This document shows, piece after piece, positions 48,843-57,287 of a stretch of 64,000 nucleotides of DNA (the first letter of the stretch is position 1; each line of letters opens with the position of its first letter). Location of the stretch: contig OY855905.1 in NCBI GenBank assembly GCA_963693305.1, positions 19,315,937 to 19,379,936 on the forward strand. Direction: 5' to 3'. A model generated the notes under the pieces. It worked only from the letters and a program-made list of their open reading frames with translations, was not told the DNA's origin and did not search any database. This DNA is from Meandrina meandrites. Its lineage: Eukaryota; Cnidaria; Anthozoa; Scleractinia; Meandrinidae. The translations under genes and the position numbers were made by a program.

Positions 48843-51005
48843 TTATTCGAAGAATACACCCTTTGTTTTGTCTAAAAATTGAATTTTATGGTACTCTTTA
48901 TTATTTATTGGGTATACAGATTTACTAAAACCGATTCTTTGTAAATTGTAATCTGAAGTGATTTTAATGATTGAAGCATTGATATTAAACCCAGAAAATG
49001 TTTGATCAATACTCATAGCATTATTGCATACAGCGATTCTGAATTGACCCGCAATTTTAGTATACCAGAGATTTAAATATTCTCCTATATAAGCATCTCT
49101 AATTTGCTTAGAATATACATCTAAATCATAATCGAGAAATAACTTACCAGACTCTAATTTCACCCATGGAAAATCAAAACTACCATCATTGCCTAATTCT
49201 ATTTTAATTCTTTTACTATCACCAGATTTATAATCGTATTTAAACGCAATATATATAGTCCAGTCATCAGATCCAGTTACATTTTCAGTTAAATTAACTA
49301 TGAAAACACCTGTAAACCCATCTCTTGGCTTAAATTCTTTTAACAATTTCGTAGTTTGAAAAACGAGATTACTACCTAAGCCAGACAGTACTGCACCGAA
49401 GCTGTCTGACATGGTGAATTCAGATGGATCCAGTAAATCAAAAAAGTATTCAAATATTGTTTTGTAATAGCTTTTTGGTTGTGATGATTTTATTTCATTT
49501 TTTAATTGTAATAAATTAACCACAGATTTGTCAGTAGTGCCTGCTTCAACATTAATGATCTGTTTGTCGTTCATATTGACAATTTTTTCAAAGTAAATAT
49601 TATCATTTTCGAAATACATGAAACTGTCATAAACACTACTATCAACATTTTCAACATAACCTATCACTCCATAAAATATCAAATAACAAGGAACCCATTC
49701 ATTGTTGAAATCTGTTGGTACATCATGTTTTTTATCGAAATCAATGTCAATATAGAGAACTCCATGATCACTGTTTTTATGTATATGAATCAAATATTTA
49801 TTATATTCAGAAAAATTTTTGTCTGTTTTATTACCTACATTGATTGATGTTGACTGAATGAATAATTCAGTGTTAATATTCCAATGTGGAAACAGCTCGC
49901 AAACAATAGTATATTCACCATGATTAAGAGCCCCACAATCGATACTTACTCTTCCACGATACCAATATATCAATCCATTAGTTTCAGGTTTGACTTCTCT
50001 ATTTATTTCGAAACTAACAAGATGAAGATTGATATGATGTATTTTGAAATCCTTTTCAATCAATGAAAGATTTCTTGTTTTGAATTCCGTTTTCCATAAT
50101 GATCGGTTTAGTGTGAAAGAAAAAACATTTTTTCTTATGACAGATTGTTTTATTTTAACTTGATTAACAAGATCGACGGCAAATTTTTTGGTAGCGGCGT
50201 CTGAATCGACACTGGGGTCTTGTAAATTTGTAATTGTATTTTTATTCATATCCAAATTTGAAAGCATTTTATTATCACCTAATACTGAAAGAGCAGTCAA
50301 ATCAACATATGCTTTATTAGCACCCTGAAGATGAGTAGAAGGTGTACTCAGATTATTAATATATTGATTATTCATATCAAGTGGTGCTGACATTTTATTA
50401 ACACCATTTCTTAGCAAAACATCAGTTTTATCAGCTTTTTTAAAGTCTTGACTGTCAATATACCCTTTATTCATGACATTGGACATATTAGAATACCCAT
50501 CATCAAAATCAGGAACATTTATGATGCTTTTGAATGTTTGCTCGTTATTTGTGGTTAAGTCAGCCTTATTAACAAATTTCAAGTCAACTTCAGCTTTTAC
50601 AGTTTCAATATGGTCTCTATTCATTGTATTGGCTAGGTGGATAGAGCTATCAACATACCCTTTATTTATTAGCGTTTTATTGTTCGAAGAATTTTGGTCA
50701 AAATCCTCGCTATTTTGTATTGATAAACCACGTAAATCGTAATATACTCCTGTCTTGTCCCTTTTTAAAAAGTGGTTTATCAGGTATTCTTTATTGACAC
50801 CACTCTGATAATCACGTTTTATACTTTCAAAATCGCTATCATCTGGTACATCTGCTTGAGTCTTGATATTGTACATTGCTTTTCCATGCATATCATAATC
50901 GCCCGAGGGAGTTAGCTTAAAACCGACTCCATCCTTGCCATCCTTACCTTTAATACCTGCTATATTGTTGTTATTTGATTGTAAAAGTCCGTTTGAGTAA
51001 CTCAT
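48843..51005 (-). CDS. Fibre-like virion protein with tail-fibre repeats
   Basis: 720 residues. A short collagen-like GIKGKDGKDG segment (17-26) is followed by at least three repeats of the type LDMNNxxIxNLxxPxxxxxAxxKxYVD (for example near 210-235 and 250-280). These are similar to units in phage tail fibres that trimerise as beta structures. The C-terminal half (from about 290) is beta-rich and may form jelly-roll or adhesive domains. Likely a spike or host-attachment protein on the capsid. Start supported by TATATATAA before the ATG. It lies 15 bp from the packaging ATPase gene on the same strand. Confidence 0.75.
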   Translation of the reverse strand: MSYSNGLLQSNNNNIAGIKGKDGKDGVGFKLTPSGDYDMHGKAMYNIKTQADVPDDSDFESIKRDYQSGVNKEYLINHFLKRDKTGVYYDLRGLSIQNSEDFDQNSSNNKTLINKGYVDSSIHLANTMNRDHIETVKAEVDLKFVNKADLTTNNEQTFKSIINVPDFDDGYSNMSNVMNKGYIDSQDFKKADKTDVLLRNGVNKMSAPLDMNNQYINNLSTPSTHLQGANKAYVDLTALSVLGDNKMLSNLDMNKNTITNLQDPSVDSDAATKKFAVDLVNQVKIKQSVIRKNVFSFTLNRSLWKTEFKTRNLSLIEKDFKIHHINLHLVSFEINREVKPETNGLIYWYRGRVSIDCGALNHGEYTIVCELFPHWNINTELFIQSTSINVGNKTDKNFSEYNKYLIHIHKNSDHGVLYIDIDFDKKHDVPTDFNNEWVPCYLIFYGVIGYVENVDSSVYDSFMYFENDNIYFEKIVNMNDKQIINVEAGTTDKSVVNLLQLKNEIKSSQPKSYYKTIFEYFFDLLDPSEFTMSDSFGAVLSGLGSNLVFQTTKLLKEFKPRDGFTGVFIVNLTENVTGSDDWTIYIAFKYDYKSGDSKRIKIELGNDGSFDFPWVKLESGKLFLDYDLDVYSKQIRDAYIGEYLNLWYTKIAGQFRIAVCNNAMSIDQTFSGFNINASIIKITSDYNLQRIGFSKSVYPINNKEYHKIQFLDKTKGVFFE

Positions 51006-51020
51006 TTATATATATGTAAG

Positions 51021-51662
51021 TTATATTTTTTCATTGAAATTCTTAGTTACGAATTTACGTGGTTTATCAATATATAAAAAGCTAAATGGCTCTTTAGTTG
51101 CTTTTAGATAGTCCTTTTTGTTGATTCCAAGCTCTCTGCAAATCATAGATTGTTCATTATTAGACGGAAATTCAAAAATACAATGATGAGTGCTATTTAG
51201 ACGGATAGTTTTATCTGTATTGTAAAAGGATTGGCTTATATATATACAAGAACAATTTTTATTTCTTGAATTCGTAAAATAGTTGCGTATTTCGCTATCA
51301 TTTTTTGATCCCGTATTGAGATAATCGTCAAAGATAGCTATTTTTTGTCCTTGATCTGAGATTTCATCGAGTGGTATAATCCCATCATTACTGATCTCAA
51401 TAATATCATAACCAACTTCTTCATTGATAGGTGCAAAGGTTTTTAACAAGTGCTCAATTTTTGACTGTTGTGGATTTTTAGTATAGAGATAGATCTTGTC
51501 GAAATACAATAATCTATATATCATGTCTAGCAAGAGATTGGTTTTTCCCGATCCGCTTGGACCTGTCAATAATAAGCGATAGCATTTATTAGGCATAAAA
51601 TCATATAACTGCTTGAATTTTGATTGCTCATCGTCTTCGATATCGTAATTCAATATTTTCAT
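51021..51662 (-). CDS. Genome packaging ATPase (FtsK/HerA, A32-like)
   Basis: Pumps DNA into the capsid. 213 residues from the ATG at 51662; an ATG 16 codons earlier is open but the TATACATATACG motif sits directly before 51662. Walker A is GPSGSGKT (about residues 33-40). Walker B is KIAIFDDYL (about 111-119). A downstream polar motif (YISQSF) fits the sensor of A32-type ATPases. Size and motifs are normal for the Polinton ATPase. It appears intact. Divergent from the PPxY-protein gene. Confidence 0.93.
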   Translation of the reverse strand: MKILNYDIEDDEQSKFKQLYDFMPNKCYRLLLTGPSGSGKTNLLLDMIYRLLYFDKIYLYTKNPQQSKIEHLLKTFAPINEEVGYDIIEISNDGIIPLDEISDQGQKIAIFDDYLNTGSKNDSEIRNYFTNSRNKNCSCIYISQSFYNTDKTIRLNSTHHCIFEFPSNNEQSMICRELGINKKDYLKATKEPFSFLYIDKPRKFVTKNFNEKI

Positions 51663-51774
51663 TATACATATACGATGGATAATTTTGTAGTTCAACACCG
51701 TGTTGTACACCGTGTTAAATGTTATTTTTTATATACGATTTTCATTTTTTATATAACGTAATAATATAACAATA
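51663..51774. promoter_or_regulatory. Divergent promoter between the ATPase and the virion gene cluster
   Basis: Both edges carry AT motifs next to the start codons (TATACATATACG; TAATAATATAAC). The middle has two copies of ACACCGTGTT (51698-51707, 51709-51718), each nearly palindromic, a possible binding site for a dimeric regulator. Confidence 0.55.
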
Positions 51775-52782
51775 ATGAGCTTACTTAAATGGCAACAACT
51801 TGCTAAAAGCAAATCTAAAATAGGTGATAAGATTAATTATACTCGGGATGTTATCACAAAGCATAAAATAGGGCAACAGACTGACCAAGAGACATTTGGA
51901 CGGTTATTCAAACCTGTTACTACTAAATTAGATGATGTGATTGATAGCAATCTTTATAGGATGCTTCCAAGGAGAAAGCATCCTGTTAAAAAGGTTGAAG
52001 TTCCAGATTACGGTATTCGTGTTGAAGATGATGTTGAAGACATGAATTTGGGTGATATATTTGATGAACAACCAGTCTTGCCAGAATCGGAGAAACAGAT
52101 TGCATTAAAACCTCCGACATATGATGAATCTATGAAAGATCTTTTGGTCGGTAAAAAAAAGATATATGTTGATCCCCAATATTTTCCACAGGATCAGGAG
52201 CTTCCACCTGAATATGATGACGATGAAGTACCAGATTATGCAATTGATGATGATGATATTATAAAAGAACAGTTAGATGATATAGGTGTAGCTAACTATG
52301 ATAGTGTTGATATGTTCCTAAGTCAACCTGAAATGACCCCTAAAAAATCTAAAATTTATCTTAAAAAGATTTTGAATGATGCTTCATTTAAGAGAAATCA
52401 GCTGAAAGGTTATAAGTCTAGTGTCACAAAGGATTATCACAGGGGTTATATATCTGATGCTGAGAGGCAATATAGAAATAAACGTATTGATAATGCAAGA
52501 AAGATCTTAAATGAATATATCAATCATTATGAACATAAGGTTGCAACAATGAAAGGTTCTGGAATCAAAAATCGAAAACAGCACGGAGGCAATGTTATGT
52601 TTTTCAATGATCCAAAGAAGCTCCTCAATAAATTGGAATTGATTATTGGCTCGTTAAATGCTGGTAATACATCGATTCAGATGAGAAATACGGGTGTTTA
52701 TATATTAGATACGTTATTGAAAATGGCAACAATCAATAGATCTCAATATAAAAAATTGTATAATCAGTACTTTAAAATTTGA
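51775..52782 (+). CDS. Virion-associated protein with two PPxY motifs
   Basis: 335 residues. The basic N-terminus is followed by an acidic middle containing PPTYDES (113-119) and LPPEYDDD (143-150), both PPxY late-domain consensus. VPDY-acidic segments occur twice (76-86, 152-162). The conserved C-terminal 70 residues (FFNDPKKLLNKLELIIG...YKKLYNQYF) match a helical domain common in cnidarian Polinton proteins (recognised by eye). PPxY motifs recruit NEDD4-type ubiquitin ligases; adenovirus protein VI uses one during entry. A comparable role is inference. First gene of the right-hand structural cluster; AT motif precedes the ATG. Confidence 0.75.
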   Translation: MSLLKWQQLAKSKSKIGDKINYTRDVITKHKIGQQTDQETFGRLFKPVTTKLDDVIDSNLYRMLPRRKHPVKKVEVPDYGIRVEDDVEDMNLGDIFDEQPVLPESEKQIALKPPTYDESMKDLLVGKKKIYVDPQYFPQDQELPPEYDDDEVPDYAIDDDDIIKEQLDDIGVANYDSVDMFLSQPEMTPKKSKIYLKKILNDASFKRNQLKGYKSSVTKDYHRGYISDAERQYRNKRIDNARKILNEYINHYEHKVATMKGSGIKNRKQHGGNVMFFNDPKKLLNKLELIIGSLNAGNTSIQMRNTGVYILDTLLKMATINRSQYKKLYNQYFKI

Positions 52783-52807
52783 TTTATGTAACAATATTAT
52801 ATAATAT

Positions 52808-53572
52808 ATGGAACGAGAAATTGTTTTATCCTCTTATAGTGTTAAAAATAAAGAGAGCAATAAGCCTGAGAATTTTTTGACTAGGTTTAACAAACCGATT
52901 ACACTAGATAGTAATTACGATTATGAGATTGGACTCAATCGTATAATTAACATGTCATTTACTTGGTTTAATTTGAATTCTGATTATGGAAATCAGCTTA
53001 TTAAATACAGTTCTGATAATGGTTCAATATTTAATGACATTACTTTTCCTCAAGGTGTTTGGAATTATACGGATTTTGATGATCATATTAAAGAAATCAC
53101 CAAGAAAGGAGATGATGATGATCCAACATATCCAATCACTCTTGAATTCGATTCAACAACATTTAGGGTCACAGTTACATTGGCTACCAATTACCAACTT
53201 GATTTGAGTCAAAGCAATTTTAATGAACTAGTCGGTTTCGATAAACAAATATTGAAAGATGATGTTAATATTGGTCAAAGAGTCCCAAATCTCTCTCAAG
53301 ATACTGATATATTAAATATTCATTGCGATCTCGTCAATACATCATAAGTTGATGGCGAAGAATCAGATATCATTTATACCTTTTCAACAAGTGTTTTACA
53401 ACCAAGCTTTAGCTTTACAATAGAGCCTCGTAGGGTTACATATAACCCAGTTAATAAGCAACGTATAAGCAGTATCAGGATATACATAACAGATGGAAAA
53501 AGACGATTAATTAACTTGAATGGTGCTGACACGTCTTTTTCATTGATTCTGAGAAAGGTAACAATTATGTAA
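52808..53572 (+). pseudogene. Minor capsid (penton) protein interrupted by a TAA codon
   Basis: The first 179 codons start MEREIVLSSYSVKNKESNKPENF, typical of the Polinton single jelly-roll penton protein that fills capsid vertices. At 53345-53347 an in-frame TAA stops it. The same frame then runs 74 more codons with family-typical beta strands (EPRRVTYNPVN, ADTSFSLILRK) to a stop at 53570-53572. So this is one gene with a single nonsense change, unless the stop is read through; the codon context is not a known strong read-through signal. Start supported by ATTATATAATAT. Confidence 0.85.
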
Positions 53573-53586
53573 CTTAATTGTATATA

Positions 53587-53964
53587 ATGAAACCATATGA
53601 ATTCAAAAGGTATTACCATCCAAGACTAGGTAAATTCGTATATAAACACAAAGGCTCTGGAATCATCGTTGATAACATTTTTAAACCAATTCAGAAGGCT
53701 ATGTCAACTGTTGTTAAAAAGGTTGTTAAACCCATTGGTAAGAGGGCTTTAAAATCAGGAATATCAAAAGCCAGTAAACAGATTGAAAAAAAGATATCAG
53801 AGAAGTCAGGTGACCTAATTATGAAGAGGCTTCATAATATGAAATCACTCCCACCCATGAAAAACCAACAGCAAAAAACAACTAAAGCTAGTGAAAAAAA
53901 ACGACAAGAGAGTACTGACATGATTATCAATCATCTTATTTCTGGTAATGGATTGAGACGTTGA
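53587..53964 (+). CDS. Basic amphipathic virion core protein
   Basis: 125 residues from ATG 53587, right after TGTATATA. The N-terminus is aromatic and basic (KPYEFKRYYHPRLGKFVYKH), followed by long amphipathic basic helices (VVKKVVKPIGKRALKSGISKASKQIEKKI). This fits Polinton/adenovirus minor core proteins (pX or VI-like) that condense DNA or disrupt membranes, but no specific family is certain. Between the penton and major capsid genes, 23 bp before the latter. Confidence 0.7.
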   Translation: MKPYEFKRYYHPRLGKFVYKHKGSGIIVDNIFKPIQKAMSTVVKKVVKPIGKRALKSGISKASKQIEKKISEKSGDLIMKRLHNMKSLPPMKNQQQKTTKASEKKRQESTDMIINHLISGNGLRR

Positions 53965-53987
53965 TTTTTATCTAAACTAATAATATA

Positions 53988-55242
53988 ATGTCTTTTAGAT
54001 CAAGTGAGCTTTTACAAAGGACCGAATTGGTTCGATTTCAACTCGATGATGTGATTAGAACACCCGATAATGACCAACATCAATCAAAAAACGGTTATAA
54101 ATTTACGGTAAACGATCGGTCAACATTTTTCGATTGGTATAATGCATTCTTTGAGGTACAATTTCAAGTTCAAAAAAGAGCAGATGGAGCTACTACTGGA
54201 GCAGATCGGGTTACTGTAATCAATGGGGCTCATTCGCTCATAAAACATATGATGATTAAAAGTGCTGGTAAAATTGTTTATGATACCGATAACCTGCATA
54301 AAGTCACTTTTGTTAAGAACCTACTCGAATATAGTGATGATTACAGTCGATCAGTAGCCAAGAATAGTCTTTGGTATCTCGATACAGATTCTTCCACAGC
54401 AAATACCAACCTGGGCTTCGAGGCTCGACGATTATTGACCACAGGATTAAATGATGTTAATGTCTTAATACCACTGAATCGGTACTCGTTTTTTGAAGAA
54501 CTAGAGTCTCGAATGCTTGTTCCCATGCAACTACAGTTCAATATTCATCTCCAGAATGATAGCGAATTGATTTATCAAGCCGCAGGAGACCATCATCGTG
54601 TTGTCGTCAACAGGTTTCTTTTATGGGTACCAAAATTAATCCCAAAAGACAGCTTATATGATAAGTTTGTCAGTTCATTTTTAACAAAGAATACATGGAA
54701 ATATAGCAGAGAAATGTATGAAGTATCACCATCTACAAGAAGTAGCGGTTTTTTTCCAGATAAGCAGTAGTATTGATAATGTTAAGGCAATATTTATTTA
54801 TTTTCAAAGAAATAGAACAAATCTCGCAACCCAAAATCCGTATTTATTCGATACTTATAAAATTAATGTTGATAACAATGCAAGTTATTTATCTACATGC
54901 AGATTAGAATATGGTAACGGTTTATATTATCCAGAAACTGAATACGACACTGAGTCTAAAGTCAGAATTTTTAACGACCTTATGGCATATGGGATGCGTA
55001 AAAATGATTATAACACAGGTACCCAACTCAACATGTCAAATTACAACAGTCTATATGGGCTGATTTTCTTCGATTTATCATTTCAACCTGAAAGGATAAC
55101 TAGGGATCCTAAACAATTAATATTTCGCTATAAACTCAGCGCAAACAGTGCAGTCAACAGCCCTTTCAGTGTCCATGCCGTCGTATTTTATGATAAAGAA
55201 GTCATTATTGATCAAGTAGGAAATGAACTTGTTATTGTGTAA
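53988..55242 (+). CDS. Major capsid protein (double jelly-roll), frameshifted
   Basis: Forms the hexameric capsomers. The first frame (53988-54770) holds the first jelly-roll, starting MSFRSSELLQRTELVRFQLDD and including an FFDWYNAFFEVQF strand. The second part lies in the +1 frame up to 55242 and contains NMSNYNSLYGLIFFDLSFQ and the last strand with FRYKLSANSA. The switch occurs in a run of seven T (54749-54755), where one extra T explains the change. The direction needed (+1) does not match -1 slippage, so this is damage or an assembly error. TAATATA precedes the ATG. Confidence 0.93.
54749..54755 (+). other. Frameshift point in the major capsid gene
   Basis: Seven-T run; the frame before it ends eight codons later while the rest of the capsid protein continues in the +1 frame. 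Confidence 0.85.
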
Positions 55243-55319
55243 ATCTTTTTTCAAAAGTCAGTAATTTTTAGTTAAAACAAATATGTTTTATAACGAAATT
55301 TATATAACATATAATATAT

Positions 55320-55802
55320 ATGACTACTTATCATTCACATAAAGTAAATCTTTCAGAAGGACAAAGAAATAAGCTTTTGACTGCTCACAACAATAAAAGT
55401 GGAATCACTATTCGTTTAAACAAATCAAATATCACAGGAAATGACAGTTTGATGCTTACCAAACGACAAATAAATAAATTAAATTAAGCCAAAAAATCAG
55501 GTATCGGTTCTGATTTGAAAATCTCACAGACTCAAATTCGAAAAGTCATTGGTGGTGGAGCGCCACGAATTGGTATTTTTCCATCAATAGGAGTCAGCGT
55601 TCCAAGACAAAGATCAAGAAGATCAACGACTACGAATCAACCCACAAAAACAAAAAAAGATGGTGGAAGAATCATGAGTAAGAAAGATGCATTGTCTTAT
55701 AGGACTCCACCATTTATTGGTACATGGGATCAATACAATAAATTCTTGAAAACTGTAGGATTAGTGCTTCCAAAAAAAAAGATCTTAAAACCAAAAAAGT
55801 GA
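55320..55802 (+). pseudogene. Second basic core protein interrupted by a TAA codon
   Basis: From ATG 55320 (after CATATAATATAT) 55 codons read MTTYHSHKVNLSEGQRNKL..., the start of a well-known Polinton core/pX-like protein with SGITIRL and LTKRQINKL motifs. TAA at 55485-55487 interrupts it. The same frame continues 104 codons with the family motif DLKISQTQIRKV, a basic Arg/Ser/Thr-rich part and a C-terminal PPFIGTWDQYNKF, ending at TGA 55800-55802. Likely binds the genome in the virion. Its end carries the slippery heptamer from which the protease could be made, though the internal stop would block that route in this copy. Confidence 0.8.
55793..55799 (+). promoter_or_regulatory. Putative -1 ribosomal frameshift site (A AAA AAG)
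   Basis: In the frame of the core protein the last two sense codons are AAA AAG, preceded by A and followed by the stop TGA. This is a canonical slippery heptamer. A -1 slip leads into the protease frame, which has no ATG. A second A-rich run (nine A, 55772-55780) lies upstream. No strong downstream stem is visible. Confidence 0.55.
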
Positions 55803-56266
55803 ATAAGCCTAAATTCATCAAAAAACCTCTGAGCAATATTGATTTATCAAGATGGTGTGATTATCTCGGAATAAAAATTAATGGTATTTTCAGTAGAGAT
55901 GAACATATGCATGAAGATCATACCCCGTGTATTATTAATTTGGATGACTATGAAGGTGTTGGCACTCATTGGACTTGTTGTGTGCCTGGTCATAATAAAA
56001 GAACATTGTGGTATTTCGATAGTTTTGGGATGCCTTACCCAAATGAATTTAAAAAGACAGCTGAGAAAGATGGAATAAAACAAATTTTGTATAATAGCAC
56101 GCAATATCAACATATCAAATCAGTTCTTTGTGGGTATTATTGTCTTTATTTCTTGCATCAAGCATTGGTGTATGATAAAGAGTATCTCGATATATTAATG
56201 CCATTATCAATGACTGACACAATGTACAATGAACGTTTTATAAACAATTATTTCAGAAATATATAA
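55799..56266 (+). CDS. Adenain-like cysteine protease (maturation protease)
   Basis: Cleaves virion precursor proteins during maturation. About 155 residues counting from GTG 55799. The triad is His in GTHW (57), Asp in YFDSFG (74) and Cys in SVLCGYYC (111), with a Gln at about 102-104 for the oxyanion hole; this is the C5/Ulp1-type order. There is no ATG before the conserved region and no AT promoter motif. The frame overlaps the end of the core gene in -1 and is open upstream, so translation probably depends on frameshifting from that gene; GTG start or stop-restart at GTGA is the alternative. The enzyme itself is intact. Confidence 0.9.
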   Translation: MNKPKFIKKPLSNIDLSRWCDYLGIKINGIFSRDEHMHEDHTPCIINLDDYEGVGTHWTCCVPGHNKRTLWYFDSFGMPYPNEFKKTAEKDGIKQILYNSTQYQHIKSVLCGYYCLYFLHQALVYDKEYLDILMPLSMTDTMYNERFINNYFRNI

Positions 56267-56278
56267 CTCATATATATA

Positions 56279-56707
56279 ATGGTCAAATCTTATTGCGTGC
56301 GTGAAAAAACAAAAACTGATTCAGTTCCTGATTCTGAAAAATACGTGAGAACAAAAAACAATCGTTTAATGCTCAAATCGAAATGCGCTTCTTGTGGAAT
56401 AACCAAAACTCGTTTTGTAAGTGAGAAAAAGGGACGAGGAGTCGGACAAACCATCAACAAAAAGATTGGTGATAAGATTCCAGGGTTTCAACAGTCTCAA
56501 GACGTTGCATCCTTTATAATGGGCCTTACAGGAGGTGATAAGAAGCTTTTTGATAAGTACTGGAGTGGTGATATTGCCAAGGGGGCTTTCAATAAGAAGA
56601 CTGGATTATTTTCAAAAAAATTCTGGACCCATCCCAAGGATACAACCAGCCCATGTAATCGAGTTGTGTTTAAAAATGGAAAATGGCATAACGAATATTG
56701 CGATTAA
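56279..56707 (+). CDS. Zinc-ribbon protein, relative of the next gene's N-terminus
   Basis: 142 residues. It starts MVKSYCVREKTKTDS; residues 1-50 parallel the start of the protein encoded at 56733 (KSYCV...TDS, KNxRLM, CxxC). The first Cys pair is reduced to one Cys (CVRE), so zinc binding may be altered; CASC is kept. The C-terminal part (DKKLFDKYWSGDIAKG; SPCNRVVFKNGKWH) is unknown. A similar N-terminus is common in cnidarian Polintons (recognised by eye). Start after CATATATATA. Confidence 0.7.
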   Translation: MVKSYCVREKTKTDSVPDSEKYVRTKNNRLMLKSKCASCGITKTRFVSEKKGRGVGQTINKKIGDKIPGFQQSQDVASFIMGLTGGDKKLFDKYWSGDIAKGAFNKKTGLFSKKFWTHPKDTTSPCNRVVFKNGKWHNEYCD

Positions 56708-56732
56708 ATATATAATCTATTTGTATATAAAG

Positions 56733-57287
56733 ATGTGTAAATCATATTGTGTCACGTGTAAAAAAAATACTGATTCAATAAATCCTAAAAAAGTCAAAGC
56801 AAAGAATGGTCGACTTATGGAGAAAGCAACTTGCACCATATGCCACAAAGGCAAGGCTAAATTCATCAAAAATGCGCAATCGGGAGGAGCATTTGATATT
56901 CATAAAGCTATTTTAAAAGTAGCACCAAAAAAGGGTTTTGTAATACCTGGACATAAATACACGGGACCAGGTAATCCTCTTGAAAAACAGGTAAAATGGG
57001 ATCCAAAAACAGGAAAAATACTTGAGATATATGAACAACCAACTGGTAGAACAGATGCTGTCAGTATGCAACATGATGTAGATTACACTGTATGTACAAC
57101 CAAATCATCAAAAGATCAAGTCAAATGTAAAAATGAGGCTGATCGGAAGATGGTAAAATCACTTGATGTTATCCCTTGGAAGGACAGACAATGGGGTCAT
57201 GCTGTTGCTCGAAATGCTATTGCTTCAAAAGCTAAACTCGGTCTTGGTGTAAAAAAAAGGAAGTCAAAAAACGGAAAACGGCGTTGA
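56733..57287 (+). CDS. Zinc-ribbon plus phospholipase A2 virion protein
   Basis: 184 residues. Residues 1-45 form a ribbon with CVTC (6-9) and CTIC (34-37). A PLA2 core of the parvovirus VP1 type follows: Ca-binding loop YTGPGN (76-81) and catalytic HDVDY (114-118), with Cys and acidic residues after it. Such enzymes breach endosomal membranes during virus entry (known for parvoviruses; role here inferred). The Lys/Arg-rich C-terminus (VKKRKSKNGKRR) may be a nuclear signal and also encodes the slippery site leading into the integrase. ATG 56733 follows TTGTATATAAAG. Confidence 0.85.
   Translation: MCKSYCVTCKKNTDSINPKKVKAKNGRLMEKATCTICHKGKAKFIKNAQSGGAFDIHKAILKVAPKKGFVIPGHKYTGPGNPLEKQVKWDPKTGKILEIYEQPTGRTDAVSMQHDVDYTVCTTKSSKDQVKCKNEADRKMVKSLDVIPWKDRQWGHAVARNAIASKAKLGLGVKKRKSKNGKRR
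57266..57272 (+). promoter_or_regulatory. Putative -1 ribosomal frameshift site (A AAA AAC) with stem
   Basis: In-frame codons AAA AAC preceded by A: the heptamer used, for example, at the MMTV gag-pro junction. The PLA2 stop follows 12 bases later. Seven bases downstream a stem can form: GGCGTTGAG (57280-57288) with CTCAAC (57303-57308) and GCC (57314-57316), with a 5-base bulge. A -1 slip enters the integrase frame. Confidence 0.6.

Noticed and set aside
53345..53347. Read-through or reassigned TAA in the penton and core genes
   Set aside because: TAA is the normal stop of other genes in the element, and the contexts do not match known read-through signals.
54749..54755. Programmed frameshift in the major capsid gene
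   Set aside because: T TTT TTT looks slippery, but the required shift is +1 rather than -1, and a capsid protein cut in the middle would not fold.
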